Below are positions 11,219 to 19,373 of a stretch of DNA of 35,182 nucleotides, one piece after another. Source of the stretch: Oceanisphaera marina. Lineage in GTDB: Bacteria > Pseudomonadota > Gammaproteobacteria > Enterobacterales > Aeromonadaceae. The stretch lies in NCBI RefSeq assembly GCF_014643915.1, contig NZ_BMKE01000002.1:196132-231313 (forward strand), in the 5' to 3' direction. The position numbers were made by a program, and so were the translations under genes. Every line of letters begins with the position of its first letter. The stretch's first letter is position 1. The notes below the pieces were generated by a model, which searched no databases, had not been told where the DNA came from, and was given only the letters and a program-made list of their open reading frames with translations.

Positions 11219-11594
11219 TATCGTTTCTCTAAATTTTTTTGCTTATGTTAAAGCCATGTCGCCGACGCAAGCTTAAATAGCATGGCTTGAACCGGAATGT
11301 TATCGAAGACAACAACAAGGGTATGTTTACCATACGGGTTTGACAAGAGTCATCTGGGGGAGGAAAGGAGAAAAATCTGCATTTTGTTTATTTTTATCTA
11401 CTTTAGAGACCTTTATTACCGCCAACTACAGAGTTAAGTGGTAAAAATGAACAACTTCAGGCCACCAACCTGGCCGCCCTGGCTACGACAGACTGCTTCG
11501 TTGCCACTTTACTCCCTTGTTTTTATAACGACAGTTCACTTGGCAGTCTGATGCTTGCTCTCTAAAATGTTCTTTTTTCTCAAGGAAGCTTTAT
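11219..11594. other. 376-bp divergent intergenic region between zipA and cysZ
   Basis: No gene is supportable here. It must hold the zipA promoter (leftward, not clearly recognisable) and holds a good cysZ promoter at its right end. The middle contains a loose inverted repeat (AAGTGGTAA near 11436, TTGCCACTTT near 11500) of unknown meaning. Confidence 0.6.
11540..11568 (+). promoter_or_regulatory. Probable sigma-70 promoter of cysZ
   Basis: -35 TTGGCA (11540-11545), 17-bp spacer, -10 TAAAAT (11563-11568), 26 bp before the cysZ ATG. No CysB site could be recognised by eye. Confidence 0.65.
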
Positions 11595-12356
11595 ATGTCC
11601 GCCTCTTACCATACGGCCAGCGGTCCACAGTATCTGCTCAGGGGATTGTCTCTGATTGGGGAACGGGATTTACGGCTTTTTGTGCTTATTCCACTGGCGG
11701 TTAATTTATTACTGTTCGGTGGCGCCTTTTACTGGTTTTATCTGCAACTGGATCAACTATTCGCCTGGTTTGAACAAGCCACCCCCAGCTATCTGCAATG
11801 GCTGAGTTATGTATTGTGGCCGCTGGCCATCATTACCATCGCCGTGGTGTTTTCATTTATTTTTACCAGCGTGGCCAATTTTATTGCAGCCCCCTTCAAT
11901 GGGATGCTGGCCGAGCGGGTAGAACTTAAATTAACCGGTGCCCCGCTGCCCGATGCCGGCTGGCTTGATCTTGTAAAGGACACGCCGCGAATACTGGCCA
12001 GAGAAGTACATAAAATGCGCTATTATCTGCCCAGGGCGCTGGGGTGTTTACTGCTGTTTTTGGTGCCTTTGTTTGGCCAGACCCTGGCCCCGCTGCTCTG
12101 GTTTGTGTTCAGTGCCTGGATGATGGCGATTCAATATTGTGATTACCCCTTTGATAACCACAAAATTGATTTCGATTTAATGCGCCGCTCTTTGGGAGAG
12201 AAGCGCCGCCTCAGCTGGGGATTTGGTGCCAGCGTGGCCATTTGCTCCGGCCTGCCGGTGATAAATCTTTTGATCATGCCGGTGGCGGTGTGTGGTGCCA
12301 CCGCCCTGTGGGTGGATCATTATACCCAGCTGCGAACCGGGCCGGTATCCAGATGA
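11595..12356 (+). CDS. cysZ: Sulfate transporter CysZ
   Basis: A 253-residue inner-membrane protein of the CysZ (PF07264) family, which mediates high-affinity, proton-coupled sulfate uptake for cysteine synthesis. It has about four hydrophobic segments (residues 27-50, 70-95, 145-180, 210-240). Family-typical strings are GLSLIGERDLRLFVLIPL, FTSVANFIAAPFNGMLAERVE and YCDYPFDNHKIDF. Its length equals E. coli CysZ (253). An AAGGAAG ribosome site precedes the ATG. Its 3' end overlaps the convergent mepK by 37 bp. In E. coli cysK is the next gene; here mepK and ldtD lie between. Confidence 0.95.
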   Translation: MSASYHTASGPQYLLRGLSLIGERDLRLFVLIPLAVNLLLFGGAFYWFYLQLDQLFAWFEQATPSYLQWLSYVLWPLAIITIAVVFSFIFTSVANFIAAPFNGMLAERVELKLTGAPLPDAGWLDLVKDTPRILAREVHKMRYYLPRALGCLLLFLVPLFGQTLAPLLWFVFSAWMMAIQYCDYPFDNHKIDFDLMRRSLGEKRRLSWGFGASVAICSGLPVINLLIMPVAVCGATALWVDHYTQLRTGPVSR

Positions 12357-12868
12357 ACGAAGTTGGAGCTGGGATAATAACCCACTCCGCCGACTTTCAG
12401 GTCTAATGCCGCCTTGCGCACCTGCGACAACGGCACTCCGGGCAGCCGTAAATCAATAGCCTGCCCTTTCATGTGATAACTTTTCTTGGCTACACCACGG
12501 CTGGTTCGGCGCAACATGGCATTGGTCGTGGGAGAGCGGTAGCCGGAAATAATCTGAATTTCGCCAGGCTTGCCTAAACGGTGCTGCAATAAAAATAGCT
12601 GGTCGAATAATTTGGGGTCGATATCGTGTTCTTCGTTTTCACGAAAATCACGCATGACATGATTAAAGGTATTTAATCCTTCCTTCAGGTAGTGTCCCTC
12701 TTCCCAGAAGTTGGCGGTAACCTGCTCACCGGTGTGCAGGTTATGCAGACTTAATTTACGCACCGGTGCCGACAGGCTGGCCTGTGCCGAAAGCGGTAAC
12801 ATGGCCGCTAGACCCACACCGCCCATCCCCATTAAAAAACGGCGACGATTCACGCCTGGTTGCTGCAT
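12320..12868 (-). CDS. mepK: Murein DD/LD-endopeptidase MepK (YcbK, peptidase M15 family)
   Basis: A 182-residue exported endopeptidase, the same length as E. coli MepK. A twin-arginine signal NRRRFLMG plus hydrophobic stretch (residues 7-30) is followed by the M15/VanY-like domain with metal ligands in SYHMKGQAIDLR (His132, Asp139) and FVHLDTG (His172). SGYRSPTTNAMLRR and SRGVAKKS are family-typical. E. coli MepK cuts 3-3 and 4-3 peptidoglycan cross-links. The start MQQPGVNRRRF was chosen because it puts the RR pair at residues 8-9 as in E. coli; an ATG at 12913 would add 15 residues. The upstream gene ldtD makes the 3-3 links that MepK cleaves, so the two are a functional pair. Confidence 0.9.
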   Translation of the reverse strand: MQQPGVNRRRFLMGMGGVGLAAMLPLSAQASLSAPVRKLSLHNLHTGEQVTANFWEEGHYLKEGLNTFNHVMRDFRENEEHDIDPKLFDQLFLLQHRLGKPGEIQIISGYRSPTTNAMLRRTSRGVAKKSYHMKGQAIDLRLPGVPLSQVRKAALDLKVGGVGYYPSSNFVHLDTGPVRSWV

Positions 12869-12947
12869 ATCTGATTGTTGCACACCGGCTTTTGCTCTTG
12901 CGAAGTTAAACATATTCAAACTCGTTGTTTTAAGTACCACACAGGCG

Positions 12948-12975
12948 CACCAGCTGAATGAAGCTTCAGCTGGTG
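12948..12975 (-). other. Hairpin in the mepK leader
   Basis: A perfect 11-bp stem CACCAGCTGAA/TTCAGCTGGTG with a 6-base loop, 80-107 bp upstream of the mepK start and without a following T-run. It may be an mRNA leader structure or a protein site; no known element is recognised. Confidence 0.5.
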
Positions 12976-13141
12976 ACATCACTCAACGCTAAAAGGGAAA
13001 AGCAAAGACGGCCAGTATCTGATATTGGCTATTGTTTTCGGCTATGCGTTCTTGGCTATAGGATGTCATGCGCCACACTAAACAGCGTAGAAAATACCCT
13101 ATTGCAGGCTAAAAAACCAACATGATTTCATCATGAAAACA

Positions 13142-13178
13142 CAAGGAGCGCTCTTTCGGTGAGAGGGTTCGCTCCTTG
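13142..13178 (-). terminator. Possible terminator or attenuating hairpin after ldtD
   Basis: The stem CAAGGAGCG/CGCTCCTTG is extended internally by CTCT/AGAG. On the minus strand it is followed by TGTTTTCATG, a weak T-run. It sits 34 bp past the ldtD stop, before mepK, so read-through to mepK is possible. Confidence 0.5.
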
Positions 13179-13211
13179 CAGTTTCATTTGAAAACGGCTG
13201 TTGATGTATTG

Positions 13212-14843
13212 TTATCCCGCGCCGAAGGGACTGTTCATGGCTTTGTCAAAGCCGTAGATATCATTACGGAACTGAGGCATTCCGTCAGCATCCAGCCAAC
13301 TCGGCCAATACACCATAAACAGCGGCAAGGGCTCGGCTACCCGGATCCAGCGGGTTTCCCGGTTGGCTTTCAGTGCCGCCAACCGGCTGCTGCTTAGCTG
13401 ATCCTGCAGCAGCCAGTTGGCCAACTGCTCGGCGCCTTGCACCCTGACACAACCGGAACTCAAATCCCGGCTGTCTCGACCAAAGAGGCCACGAGTGGGA
13501 GTGTCGTGCAGATAGATGGCATCACTGTTGGGCAAATGAAACTTGTAGGCTCCCAGCGCATTACCGGTGCCGGGACGCTGGCGCAACCGATAGGGAAAAC
13601 CGCCGCCTTCTTCCAGCCGTCTCTGCCAAATGAATCTGGGAACCACCTCTCCCCCGTCGAGTACTTCAAACCCCTGACGTTCGATATAACCCGGATCGCG
13701 ATACAGTTTGGGCACTATGTCTTTGTTGATAATGGAGCGCGGTACGTTCCAGGGAGGATTGAACACCACATTGGTAATTTTGTTGGCCATGACGGGGGTT
13801 TTGCGTTCATCTCGACCCACGATCACATTGCTTTCCAGCACCATCACCTGATTCTGATACAACCGCAGATGATATTCGGGAATGTTCACCAATAAGTAGG
13901 AAGACGGCAGCTCGTCACCGATCAGGGTTCTCATCATGCTGCGCATCAACAATTGCGAGCGCTTCAACGGCGAAGTGTCAAGCCAGGCAAAAGTCTGTGG
14001 GCCAATCACACCATCGACCGTTAACCCGTGCCGCTGTTGAAAGCGTCGAATACCCTGCTCCAGATCCGAGTCGTACAACTGGGGATCAATAAACTGGCTG
14101 GCAGCAGGCTGACTACTACTGGCCAGAGGCGAGCTACTGACTGCGACGCCATTATCATGGGCATCAGGAGCCGTAAAATCGCTTTCCGACAAGGTCGTAT
14201 CATCGGGAATGCCGGTATCTTCCAGTACCAGGTCCATATCCGGTACCGCAGGAAGCGCGACTTCTGGGGCGTTGGGCATATCGCCAAGCATGCGCAGTCG
14301 CTCCCGGATCTGGGGTATCACATCCATTCGCTCTCCCGGACGAACCGTAGTGGTACGCAAGACCGGCCAGGACACATCTTGCAACTCCAGCAAGCGAGTC
14401 AGTTGCTGTTGCAGTTGAGCATAGTTGGCATAACCCGGCATCAATCCCTGCACCAATTGCCAACGCCGTTTCAACTGACCGGCCAATTTAAGGTTGGCAC
14501 GATCGGCTTCTGAAAAGCTCAGATCGGCTTTTCGGGTCCGCAGATGCTGGCGATCGAAAAAAGATAAATCAGACCAGTGACGCCAGAAACTCTGCACCCC
14601 AAGCAACAGCTGGTCGTCAGCCATATCCGACGCCGTGCTCTCTGCCACAGCCTGTTGCCACCACTCGGTCAGTGTGGGATGCACATCGGCCAGCGCCAGC
14701 TCCAGACCAAGCTGATGCAACTGTTGGCGCGCCTCGGGTTCATCCTGCCAGCTACTTGCAAAAACACTGCCCATACTCAAATACAGTAATAGCCAAAGTG
14801 CGCTTGCGGCTCGATATCTTTTCACCAGCTTGCTGCCTATCAT
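13212..14843 (-). CDS. ldtD: L,D-transpeptidase LdtD (YcbB)
   Basis: A 543-residue periplasmic enzyme that forms 3-3 meso-DAP cross-links in peptidoglycan. N-terminal signal segment (SALWLLLYLSMGSVFAS), helical YcbB N-terminal domain, then a peptidoglycan-binding domain (about 258-290, QGIRRFQQRHGLTVDGVIGP). The YkuD catalytic domain (about 314-480) carries His446 and the nucleophile Cys465 in the sequence HDTPTRGLFGRDSRDLSSGC. Residues about 190-258 form an Asp/Ser/Ala-rich low-complexity linker that splits the substrate-binding region. E. coli LdtD has 615 residues. It is upstream of mepK on the same strand, as ycbB-ycbK in E. coli, but the pair sits inside the cysZ-cysK interval here. Confidence 0.93.
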   Translation of the reverse strand: MIGSKLVKRYRAASALWLLLYLSMGSVFASSWQDEPEARQQLHQLGLELALADVHPTLTEWWQQAVAESTASDMADDQLLLGVQSFWRHWSDLSFFDRQHLRTRKADLSFSEADRANLKLAGQLKRRWQLVQGLMPGYANYAQLQQQLTRLLELQDVSWPVLRTTTVRPGERMDVIPQIRERLRMLGDMPNAPEVALPAVPDMDLVLEDTGIPDDTTLSESDFTAPDAHDNGVAVSSSPLASSSQPAASQFIDPQLYDSDLEQGIRRFQQRHGLTVDGVIGPQTFAWLDTSPLKRSQLLMRSMMRTLIGDELPSSYLLVNIPEYHLRLYQNQVMVLESNVIVGRDERKTPVMANKITNVVFNPPWNVPRSIINKDIVPKLYRDPGYIERQGFEVLDGGEVVPRFIWQRRLEEGGGFPYRLRQRPGTGNALGAYKFHLPNSDAIYLHDTPTRGLFGRDSRDLSSGCVRVQGAEQLANWLLQDQLSSSRLAALKANRETRWIRVAEPLPLFMVYWPSWLDADGMPQFRNDIYGFDKAMNSPFGAG

Positions 14844-14904
14844 TTCAATGCCCGCCTCATCCCTTGAATCACGTCTTTATTCAGCTTCTATTAACGACTA
14901 CGTC

Positions 14905-14933
14905 ATATCATTGAAGAATACCCTGCTTGTCAG
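14905..14933 (-). promoter_or_regulatory. Candidate sigma-70 promoter of ldtD
   Basis: Minus strand: -35 CTGACA (complement of 14928-14933), 17-bp spacer, -10 TGATAT (complement of 14905-14910), about 60 bp before the ldtD start. Confidence 0.4.
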
Positions 14934-15064
14934 TACCTTGATAGCAAACTTGTTCCTGATACACCATCAATTCCCCTGAATTACCTTAGCGTTAGCCGGC
15001 AATAAAGGAATATCATTTTATCATTTAATAACATATGGTTATAACAATTTGTCACTTCTCATTC

Positions 15065-15092
15065 TAGACAGAATGGTTAAGCTGGCTATATA
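15065..15092 (+). promoter_or_regulatory. Candidate cysK promoter with an upstream inverted repeat
   Basis: TAGACA (15065-15070), 16-bp spacer, TATATA (15087-15092), 40 bp before the cysK ATG. Just upstream, near 15027-15043, ATAAC and GTTAT form an inverted pair five bases apart in an AT-rich stretch. This is a place where CysB could bind, but no consensus match can be claimed. Confidence 0.4.
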
Positions 15093-15132
15093 TCAATCAT
15101 GATGGCATTAACGAACGATAGGGACAGTCACG

Positions 15133-16101
15133 ATGAGCAAAATTTTTGAAGATAACTCTCTGACCATTGGCCAGACTCCTCTGGTTAAATTGAATCGAGT
15201 CAGCAAGGGCCGTGTTCTGGCCAAGGTAGAAAGCCGCAACCCCAGTTTCAGTGTGAAATGCCGCATCGGTGCCAACATGATCTGGGATGCCGAAAAGCGC
15301 GGTGAACTGGTCCCCGGAAAAGAGCTGATTGAACCCACCAGTGGCAATACCGGCATTGCACTGGCGTTTGTGGCAGCGTCTCGTGGCTACCCCATCACCC
15401 TGACCATGCCGAGCACCATGAGCATGGAGCGCCGTCAGTTATTGAAGGCTTTGGGTGCCAATATCGTGCTGACCGATGGTGCCAAGGGCATGAAAGGCGC
15501 CATTGAAAAAGCCATGGAATTAAAAGAAACGGCGCCAGAGAAGTTTGTATTGCTGCAGCAATTCAACAACCCTGCGAACCCGGAAATTCATGAGAAGACC
15601 ACAGGCCCCGAATTATGGGACGATACCGACGGCGAAATTGATGTCTTTGTAGCGGGTGTAGGCACCGGCGGCACCCTGACCGGCGTGTCACGCTATATCA
15701 AGAACACCAAAGGCAAGGCCATCACCTCGGTTGCGGTTGAGCCTGTTGAATCTCCGGTTATTGCTCAGGCATTGGCCGGCGAGACATTAACCCCAGGTCC
15801 GCATAAAATTCAAGGCATAGGACCGGGCTTTATTCCCGGTAACCTGGACTTGTCTTTGATCGATCGTGTTGAACAGGTGACCAGTGAAGATGCCATAGAA
15901 ATGGCGCGCCGTCTGATGAAAGAGGAAGGCATACTGGCCGGCATCAGCTCCGGTGCCGCCGTGGTCGCCGCAAACCGATTGGCAGAATTGCCCGAATTTG
16001 CCAATAAAACCATAGTGGTGATACTGCCAAGCTCTGGCGAGCGCTATTTAAGCACCGCCTTGTTCCAGGGAATTTTTACCGAGCAGGAACTGCAGGCTTA
16101 A
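15133..16101 (+). CDS. cysK: Cysteine synthase A (O-acetylserine sulfhydrylase)
   Basis: A 322-residue PLP enzyme that turns O-acetylserine and sulfide into cysteine. Lys42 in [14 protein letters not shown] is the Schiff-base lysine. [11 protein letters not shown] binds substrate, [15 protein letters not shown] holds the PLP phosphate, and GISSGAAV is the conserved C-terminal serine loop. Length matches CysK (323 in E. coli) rather than CysM. A strong terminator follows 42 bp downstream, so it is probably transcribed alone. In enterics ptsH and ptsI come next; they are absent here. Confidence 0.97.
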   Translation: MSKIFEDNSLTIGQTPLVKLNRVSKGRVLAKVESRNPSFSVKCRIGANMIWDAEKRGELVPGKELIEPTSGNTGIALAFVAASRGYPITLTMPSTMSMERRQLLKALGANIVLTDGAKGMKGAIEKAMELKETAPEKFVLLQQFNNPANPEIHEKTTGPELWDDTDGEIDVFVAGVGTGGTLTGVSRYIKNTKGKAITSVAVEPVESPVIAQALAGETLTPGPHKIQGIGPGFIPGNLDLSLIDRVEQVTSEDAIEMARRLMKEEGILAGISSGAAVVAANRLAELPEFANKTIVVILPSSGERYLSTALFQGIFTEQELQA

Positions 16102-16142
16102 ATCTGGTCAGCTGCAGGCACTATGGGGGTCTACCTTCTAAC

Positions 16143-16178
16143 GCGCGGGTCGTCTTATGGCGACCCGCGCTTTTGATT
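16143..16178 (+). terminator. Terminator after cysK
   Basis: A 10-bp stem GCGCGGGTCG/CGACCCGCGC with an 8-base loop, followed by TTTTGATTT. Confidence 0.9.
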
Positions 16179-16359
16179 TATTCTGCCAACATCTGCCAAC
16201 AACAGGGGCGCAACTGCAGCCCATGGCTTGCCATGTACATTCGTGCCGCAGCCCTTACAATGCAGGAAGCCTGCCGTATTTTAAGCGAGTTACCTATTCT
16301 TTCTCTTGGGAAAGACCGTCTGTTATCATCATCATTAAATAATGCCAGGAGCTGATATT

Positions 16360-16869
16360 ATGGGTCTGTTCGATAAACTGAAAAGAATGGTGTCTGACGA
16401 GTCAGTAGACAGTGGTGGCATCGATATTTTTGCTCCTCTCTCCGGAGAGCTGGTTGCCATTGAAGAGGTACCGGATGTGGTATTTGCCGAAAAAATTGTC
16501 GGGGACGGCATCGCCATCAAGCCCAGTGGCAATAAAATGGTGGCGCCGTGCAACGGCACCATAGGCAAGATTTTTGAAACCAACCATGCTTTTTCCATCG
16601 AGTCAGACTCGGGCATAGAGTTGTTTGTACATTTTGGCATCGACACCGTCGAACTGAAAGGCGAAGGCTTTACCCGCGTAGCTACAGAAGGTCAGCAGGT
16701 AAAAGTCGGCGACACTATTATCGAGTTTGATCTGGCATTGCTTGAAGCAAAAGCCAAGTCGACTCTGACGCCGATCGTTATTTCCAATATGGATGAAATA
16801 AAAGAACTCACCAAACATACCGGTGCCGTCAACCTGGGTGAGGGTGTGATACTGACGGTGCGAAAATAA
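16360..16869 (+). CDS. crr: PTS glucose-specific EIIA component (EIIA-Glc, Crr)
   Basis: A 169-residue cytosolic phosphocarrier, the same length as in E. coli. The active-site histidines are His91 in ELFVHFGIDTV and its partner His76 in ETNHAFSIES. The family signature GDGIAIKPSGNKMVAPCNG is intact. EIIA-Glc accepts phosphate from HPr, passes it to EIIBC and regulates adenylate cyclase and non-PTS permeases. The start MGLFDKLKRMV follows AGGAG (16347-16351). ptsH and ptsI, normally co-transcribed upstream, are not here: the cysK terminator and about 180 bp without a gene precede crr. Its own promoter must lie there, though none is obvious. Confidence 0.96.
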   Translation: MGLFDKLKRMVSDESVDSGGIDIFAPLSGELVAIEEVPDVVFAEKIVGDGIAIKPSGNKMVAPCNGTIGKIFETNHAFSIESDSGIELFVHFGIDTVELKGEGFTRVATEGQQVKVGDTIIEFDLALLEAKAKSTLTPIVISNMDEIKELTKHTGAVNLGEGVILTVRK

Positions 16870-16890
16870 TGCATCCAGGCTCAGGCCAGC

Positions 16891-16914
16891 AGGCGCCACC
16901 ATGGCGCCTTTTTT
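16891..16914 (+). terminator. Terminator after crr
   Basis: The stem AGGCGCC/GGCGCCT with a 5-base loop leads into a T6 run; it sits 21 bp past the crr stop. Confidence 0.85.
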
Positions 16915-16936
16915 CTTCATCAGTAAGGTTGTACTC

Positions 16937-17215
16937 ATGTTTAATTGGCTAAAACGTCTGGGCCAGAACAAAGCTGGCGCATCGGCGGGCTTTGCGCACG
17001 TCTCTTATCAGGGCTTTGATATCCATCCCGCCCCCTTGCCAGACAGCGGGCAATATCGCTTGCATGGTCGTATTACCCGACTCAAAGACGGCGAACTGCA
17101 AGAACATCGCCTGATCCGCTCCGACTTGCTGCCCTCGGCCGAACTGGCCGCCGAGTTAATGGTCGCCAAGGCAAAACGGGTTATTGACGAAAATGGCAGC
17201 CGTCTTTTTGAGTGA
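16937..17215 (+). CDS. HlyU-family protein
   Basis: A 92-residue protein beginning MFNWLKRLG, with VSYQGFDIHPAPLPDSGQYR, GRITRLKDGE and LIRSDLLPS followed by a C-terminal helix (AELAAELMVAKAKRVIDENG). The pattern fits the PF10115 HlyU family. It is annotated as a transcriptional activator of haemolysin but is structurally unlike the ArsR-type HlyU of Vibrio, so a regulatory role is only a name-based suggestion. The start is set by AAGG at 16925-16928. Its last 23 bases overlap the tmcA start, so the two genes are likely co-translated. Confidence 0.75.
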   Translation: MFNWLKRLGQNKAGASAGFAHVSYQGFDIHPAPLPDSGQYRLHGRITRLKDGELQEHRLIRSDLLPSAELAAELMVAKAKRVIDENGSRLFE

Positions 17216-19286
17216 GTGGCAAGCCTGGCGACAGCAATTACAACTGAACGGCGAACGGCGCCTGCTGGTACTTGCCGGTAGTCAAACCTGGGCAATGGCC
17301 CAGGCCCGCCAGCTTGGCAACGATTCGCATGCTCGCCAACTGTGGCTGGGCCAGGCAGACGCCGCCGGGCAGTCTGGCTTGCCCATCAATAAATTTCAAA
17401 CCGCCCTGGGCCAGGAATACGACAGCCTGGTATTCAACGCCCATAGCGGGCTGCACCCGGACGCATTGGGTGCTGCAGCTGGTACCTTGATTGCCGGCGG
17501 TATCATGTTGCTGCTATGCCCACCACTGGCAGACTGGCCTGATTATCCCGACCCGGATCTGGTACGTTACGTAGCACAGCCCGAACAGGCCAAAGGGCTT
17601 GCCAGCCCTTTTTTACGCCGTTTTGTTCGGCTGCTGCATCAGGATGACAGTGTACTGATTTGGCAGCAAGGCTCGCCTTTTCCTGCTCTTCCCACCTTGT
17701 CCCCCCTACCCTGGCAACAAGAACGCGACCGCCAGGGTTGCCTCAATATCCAGCAGCGCAATGCCTTGGCACATATGCTGCGCTGTGCTCGGGCGCGCAT
17801 TCCTCTGGTGCTGACGGCAGACAGAGGGCGCGGCAAATCGAGTCTGCTGGGGCTGGCCGCTCACCGCTTGATTCAATACGGACTGCGGGTGCTGTTAACG
17901 GCCCCGAATCAGAATGCGCCCGCTCAGGCCATGCGCCACTGCGCCAGCCCGCTGCACTTTGTGGCGCCCGATGCCTTGCTGGCCGAGCAGCCGGCAGCCG
18001 ATATTCTGCTGATTGATGAAGCCGCCGCCATTCCGGTGCCCATGCTGCTTGCTCTGGCCAAGCGTTATTGCTGTATCTTTGCCAGCACCGAGCATGGCTA
18101 CGAAGGTACCGGTCTGGGGTTTCAGCTCAAGTTTCAACCCAGGCTTGCCTGCTTGTCGCCAGGCTGGCGCAAGCTTCACTTGAACACGCCGGCACGCTGG
18201 AGCCCTGCCGATCCACTGGAGCCACTGGTGTTTAGGCTACTGGCACTCAATGCCTCCCCCCCGGCGCCAGCACTTTCACCGTCAGCCAACCCGATTCCAA
18301 CCCAAGTCGAGCGCCTCGATTATCGCTGGGTCAGCCGTGAGGCATTACTGGCCGATGATGCTTTGCTGCAGCAGCTATTTGGTTTGCTGACACTGGCGCA
18401 TTATCAAACCCGTCCCAGCGACCTGCGCCAGCTGCTGGATGCCCCCGACCTGCAATTGGCCGTTACCTTTCAGGCCGATATCCCCGTGGCCGTTGCCTTA
18501 CTCATTAAAGAGGGCCCCATGTCGGCAGAGCTCAGCCAGGGCATCTGGCGTGGCCAACGACGCCCGCGAGGCCATTTGCTGCCACAATCACTGGCATTTC
18601 ATGGTGGTATTACCGATGCCTGCCAATTCACCTATCACAGAGTGATGCGCATAGTCGTGCATCCTCATGCGCAGCAGCTGGGCATCGGCAGTCGGCTGTT
18701 GCGCTGGCTGCAGCTGCATTTATGTGAACAGTCCGGTGGGGATTTTATCGGTACCAGCTTTGGCGCCAGCCCGCAGCTGGTGGCGTTTTGGCAAAGTAAC
18801 GGTTTCCAGGCGGTACGTCTGGGGCAAAGTCGCGATGGCGTCAGCGGCCTGCATGCGATGATGATGTTATGGCCCTGTTCGGTTGCGGCAAAGCAGGTTT
18901 TACCCTTGTGGCAAGGACAGTTCAGTGCCAACTTGCAGGCTTATCGCAAAGGGGTATGGCCGGATGAATTAACCCCGGTTTATCAGACCCTCAAGCTGGA
19001 GCCCCCCGCCTTGACCGAGCAGCAAGATAACCGCATTGCCCGTGATTTTGCCTTTTATCATCGGGATTTATGCAGCGATCAACCGGCGCTTTCCCGCTTT
19101 GTTGCCACCCAGGTGCCGCTGCGCCCCCTCTCTGCTCACCAGCAACAATTACTCAAGGCCCTGCTGACACCGGGTGTCATGCCTGCCCAAATCGCCAGCC
19201 TGCATGGCTTATCGGGTCATAAAGCGGTTATTGCTCAAGCTCGTCAATTATTGCAGCATTTTTTTGTGGTTCCATCCGAATCATAA
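17193..19286 (+). CDS. tmcA: tRNA(Met) cytidine acetyltransferase TmcA
   Basis: A 697-residue enzyme that uses ATP and acetyl-CoA to make N4-acetylcytidine at the wobble base of elongator tRNA-Met. An N-terminal DUF1726 region is followed by an RNA helicase-like domain: Walker A TADRGRGKSSLLG (about 208-220), Walker B ILLIDEAAAIPVPML and the motif STEHGYEGTGLGF. A GNAT acetyltransferase domain carries VMRIVVHPHAQQLGIGSRLL and IGTSFGASPQLVAFWQSNGF, ahead of a C-terminal tRNA-binding tail. The ATG at 17193 is preferred; a TTG at 17184 is possible. The gene overlaps the end of the HlyU-family gene. Confidence 0.95.
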   Translation: MAAVFLSEWQAWRQQLQLNGERRLLVLAGSQTWAMAQARQLGNDSHARQLWLGQADAAGQSGLPINKFQTALGQEYDSLVFNAHSGLHPDALGAAAGTLIAGGIMLLLCPPLADWPDYPDPDLVRYVAQPEQAKGLASPFLRRFVRLLHQDDSVLIWQQGSPFPALPTLSPLPWQQERDRQGCLNIQQRNALAHMLRCARARIPLVLTADRGRGKSSLLGLAAHRLIQYGLRVLLTAPNQNAPAQAMRHCASPLHFVAPDALLAEQPAADILLIDEAAAIPVPMLLALAKRYCCIFASTEHGYEGTGLGFQLKFQPRLACLSPGWRKLHLNTPARWSPADPLEPLVFRLLALNASPPAPALSPSANPIPTQVERLDYRWVSREALLADDALLQQLFGLLTLAHYQTRPSDLRQLLDAPDLQLAVTFQADIPVAVALLIKEGPMSAELSQGIWRGQRRPRGHLLPQSLAFHGGITDACQFTYHRVMRIVVHPHAQQLGIGSRLLRWLQLHLCEQSGGDFIGTSFGASPQLVAFWQSNGFQAVRLGQSRDGVSGLHAMMMLWPCSVAAKQVLPLWQGQFSANLQAYRKGVWPDELTPVYQTLKLEPPALTEQQDNRIARDFAFYHRDLCSDQPALSRFVATQVPLRPLSAHQQQLLKALLTPGVMPAQIASLHGLSGHKAVIAQARQLLQHFFVVPSES

Positions 19287-19373
19287 AACTAGTACTCATT
19301 TTTCAAAAACACGACTAGGCTAGTACAGGAAAGTCTCTTAAATTCAATATTACTCGCTCTAGGAGTGCTGCAA

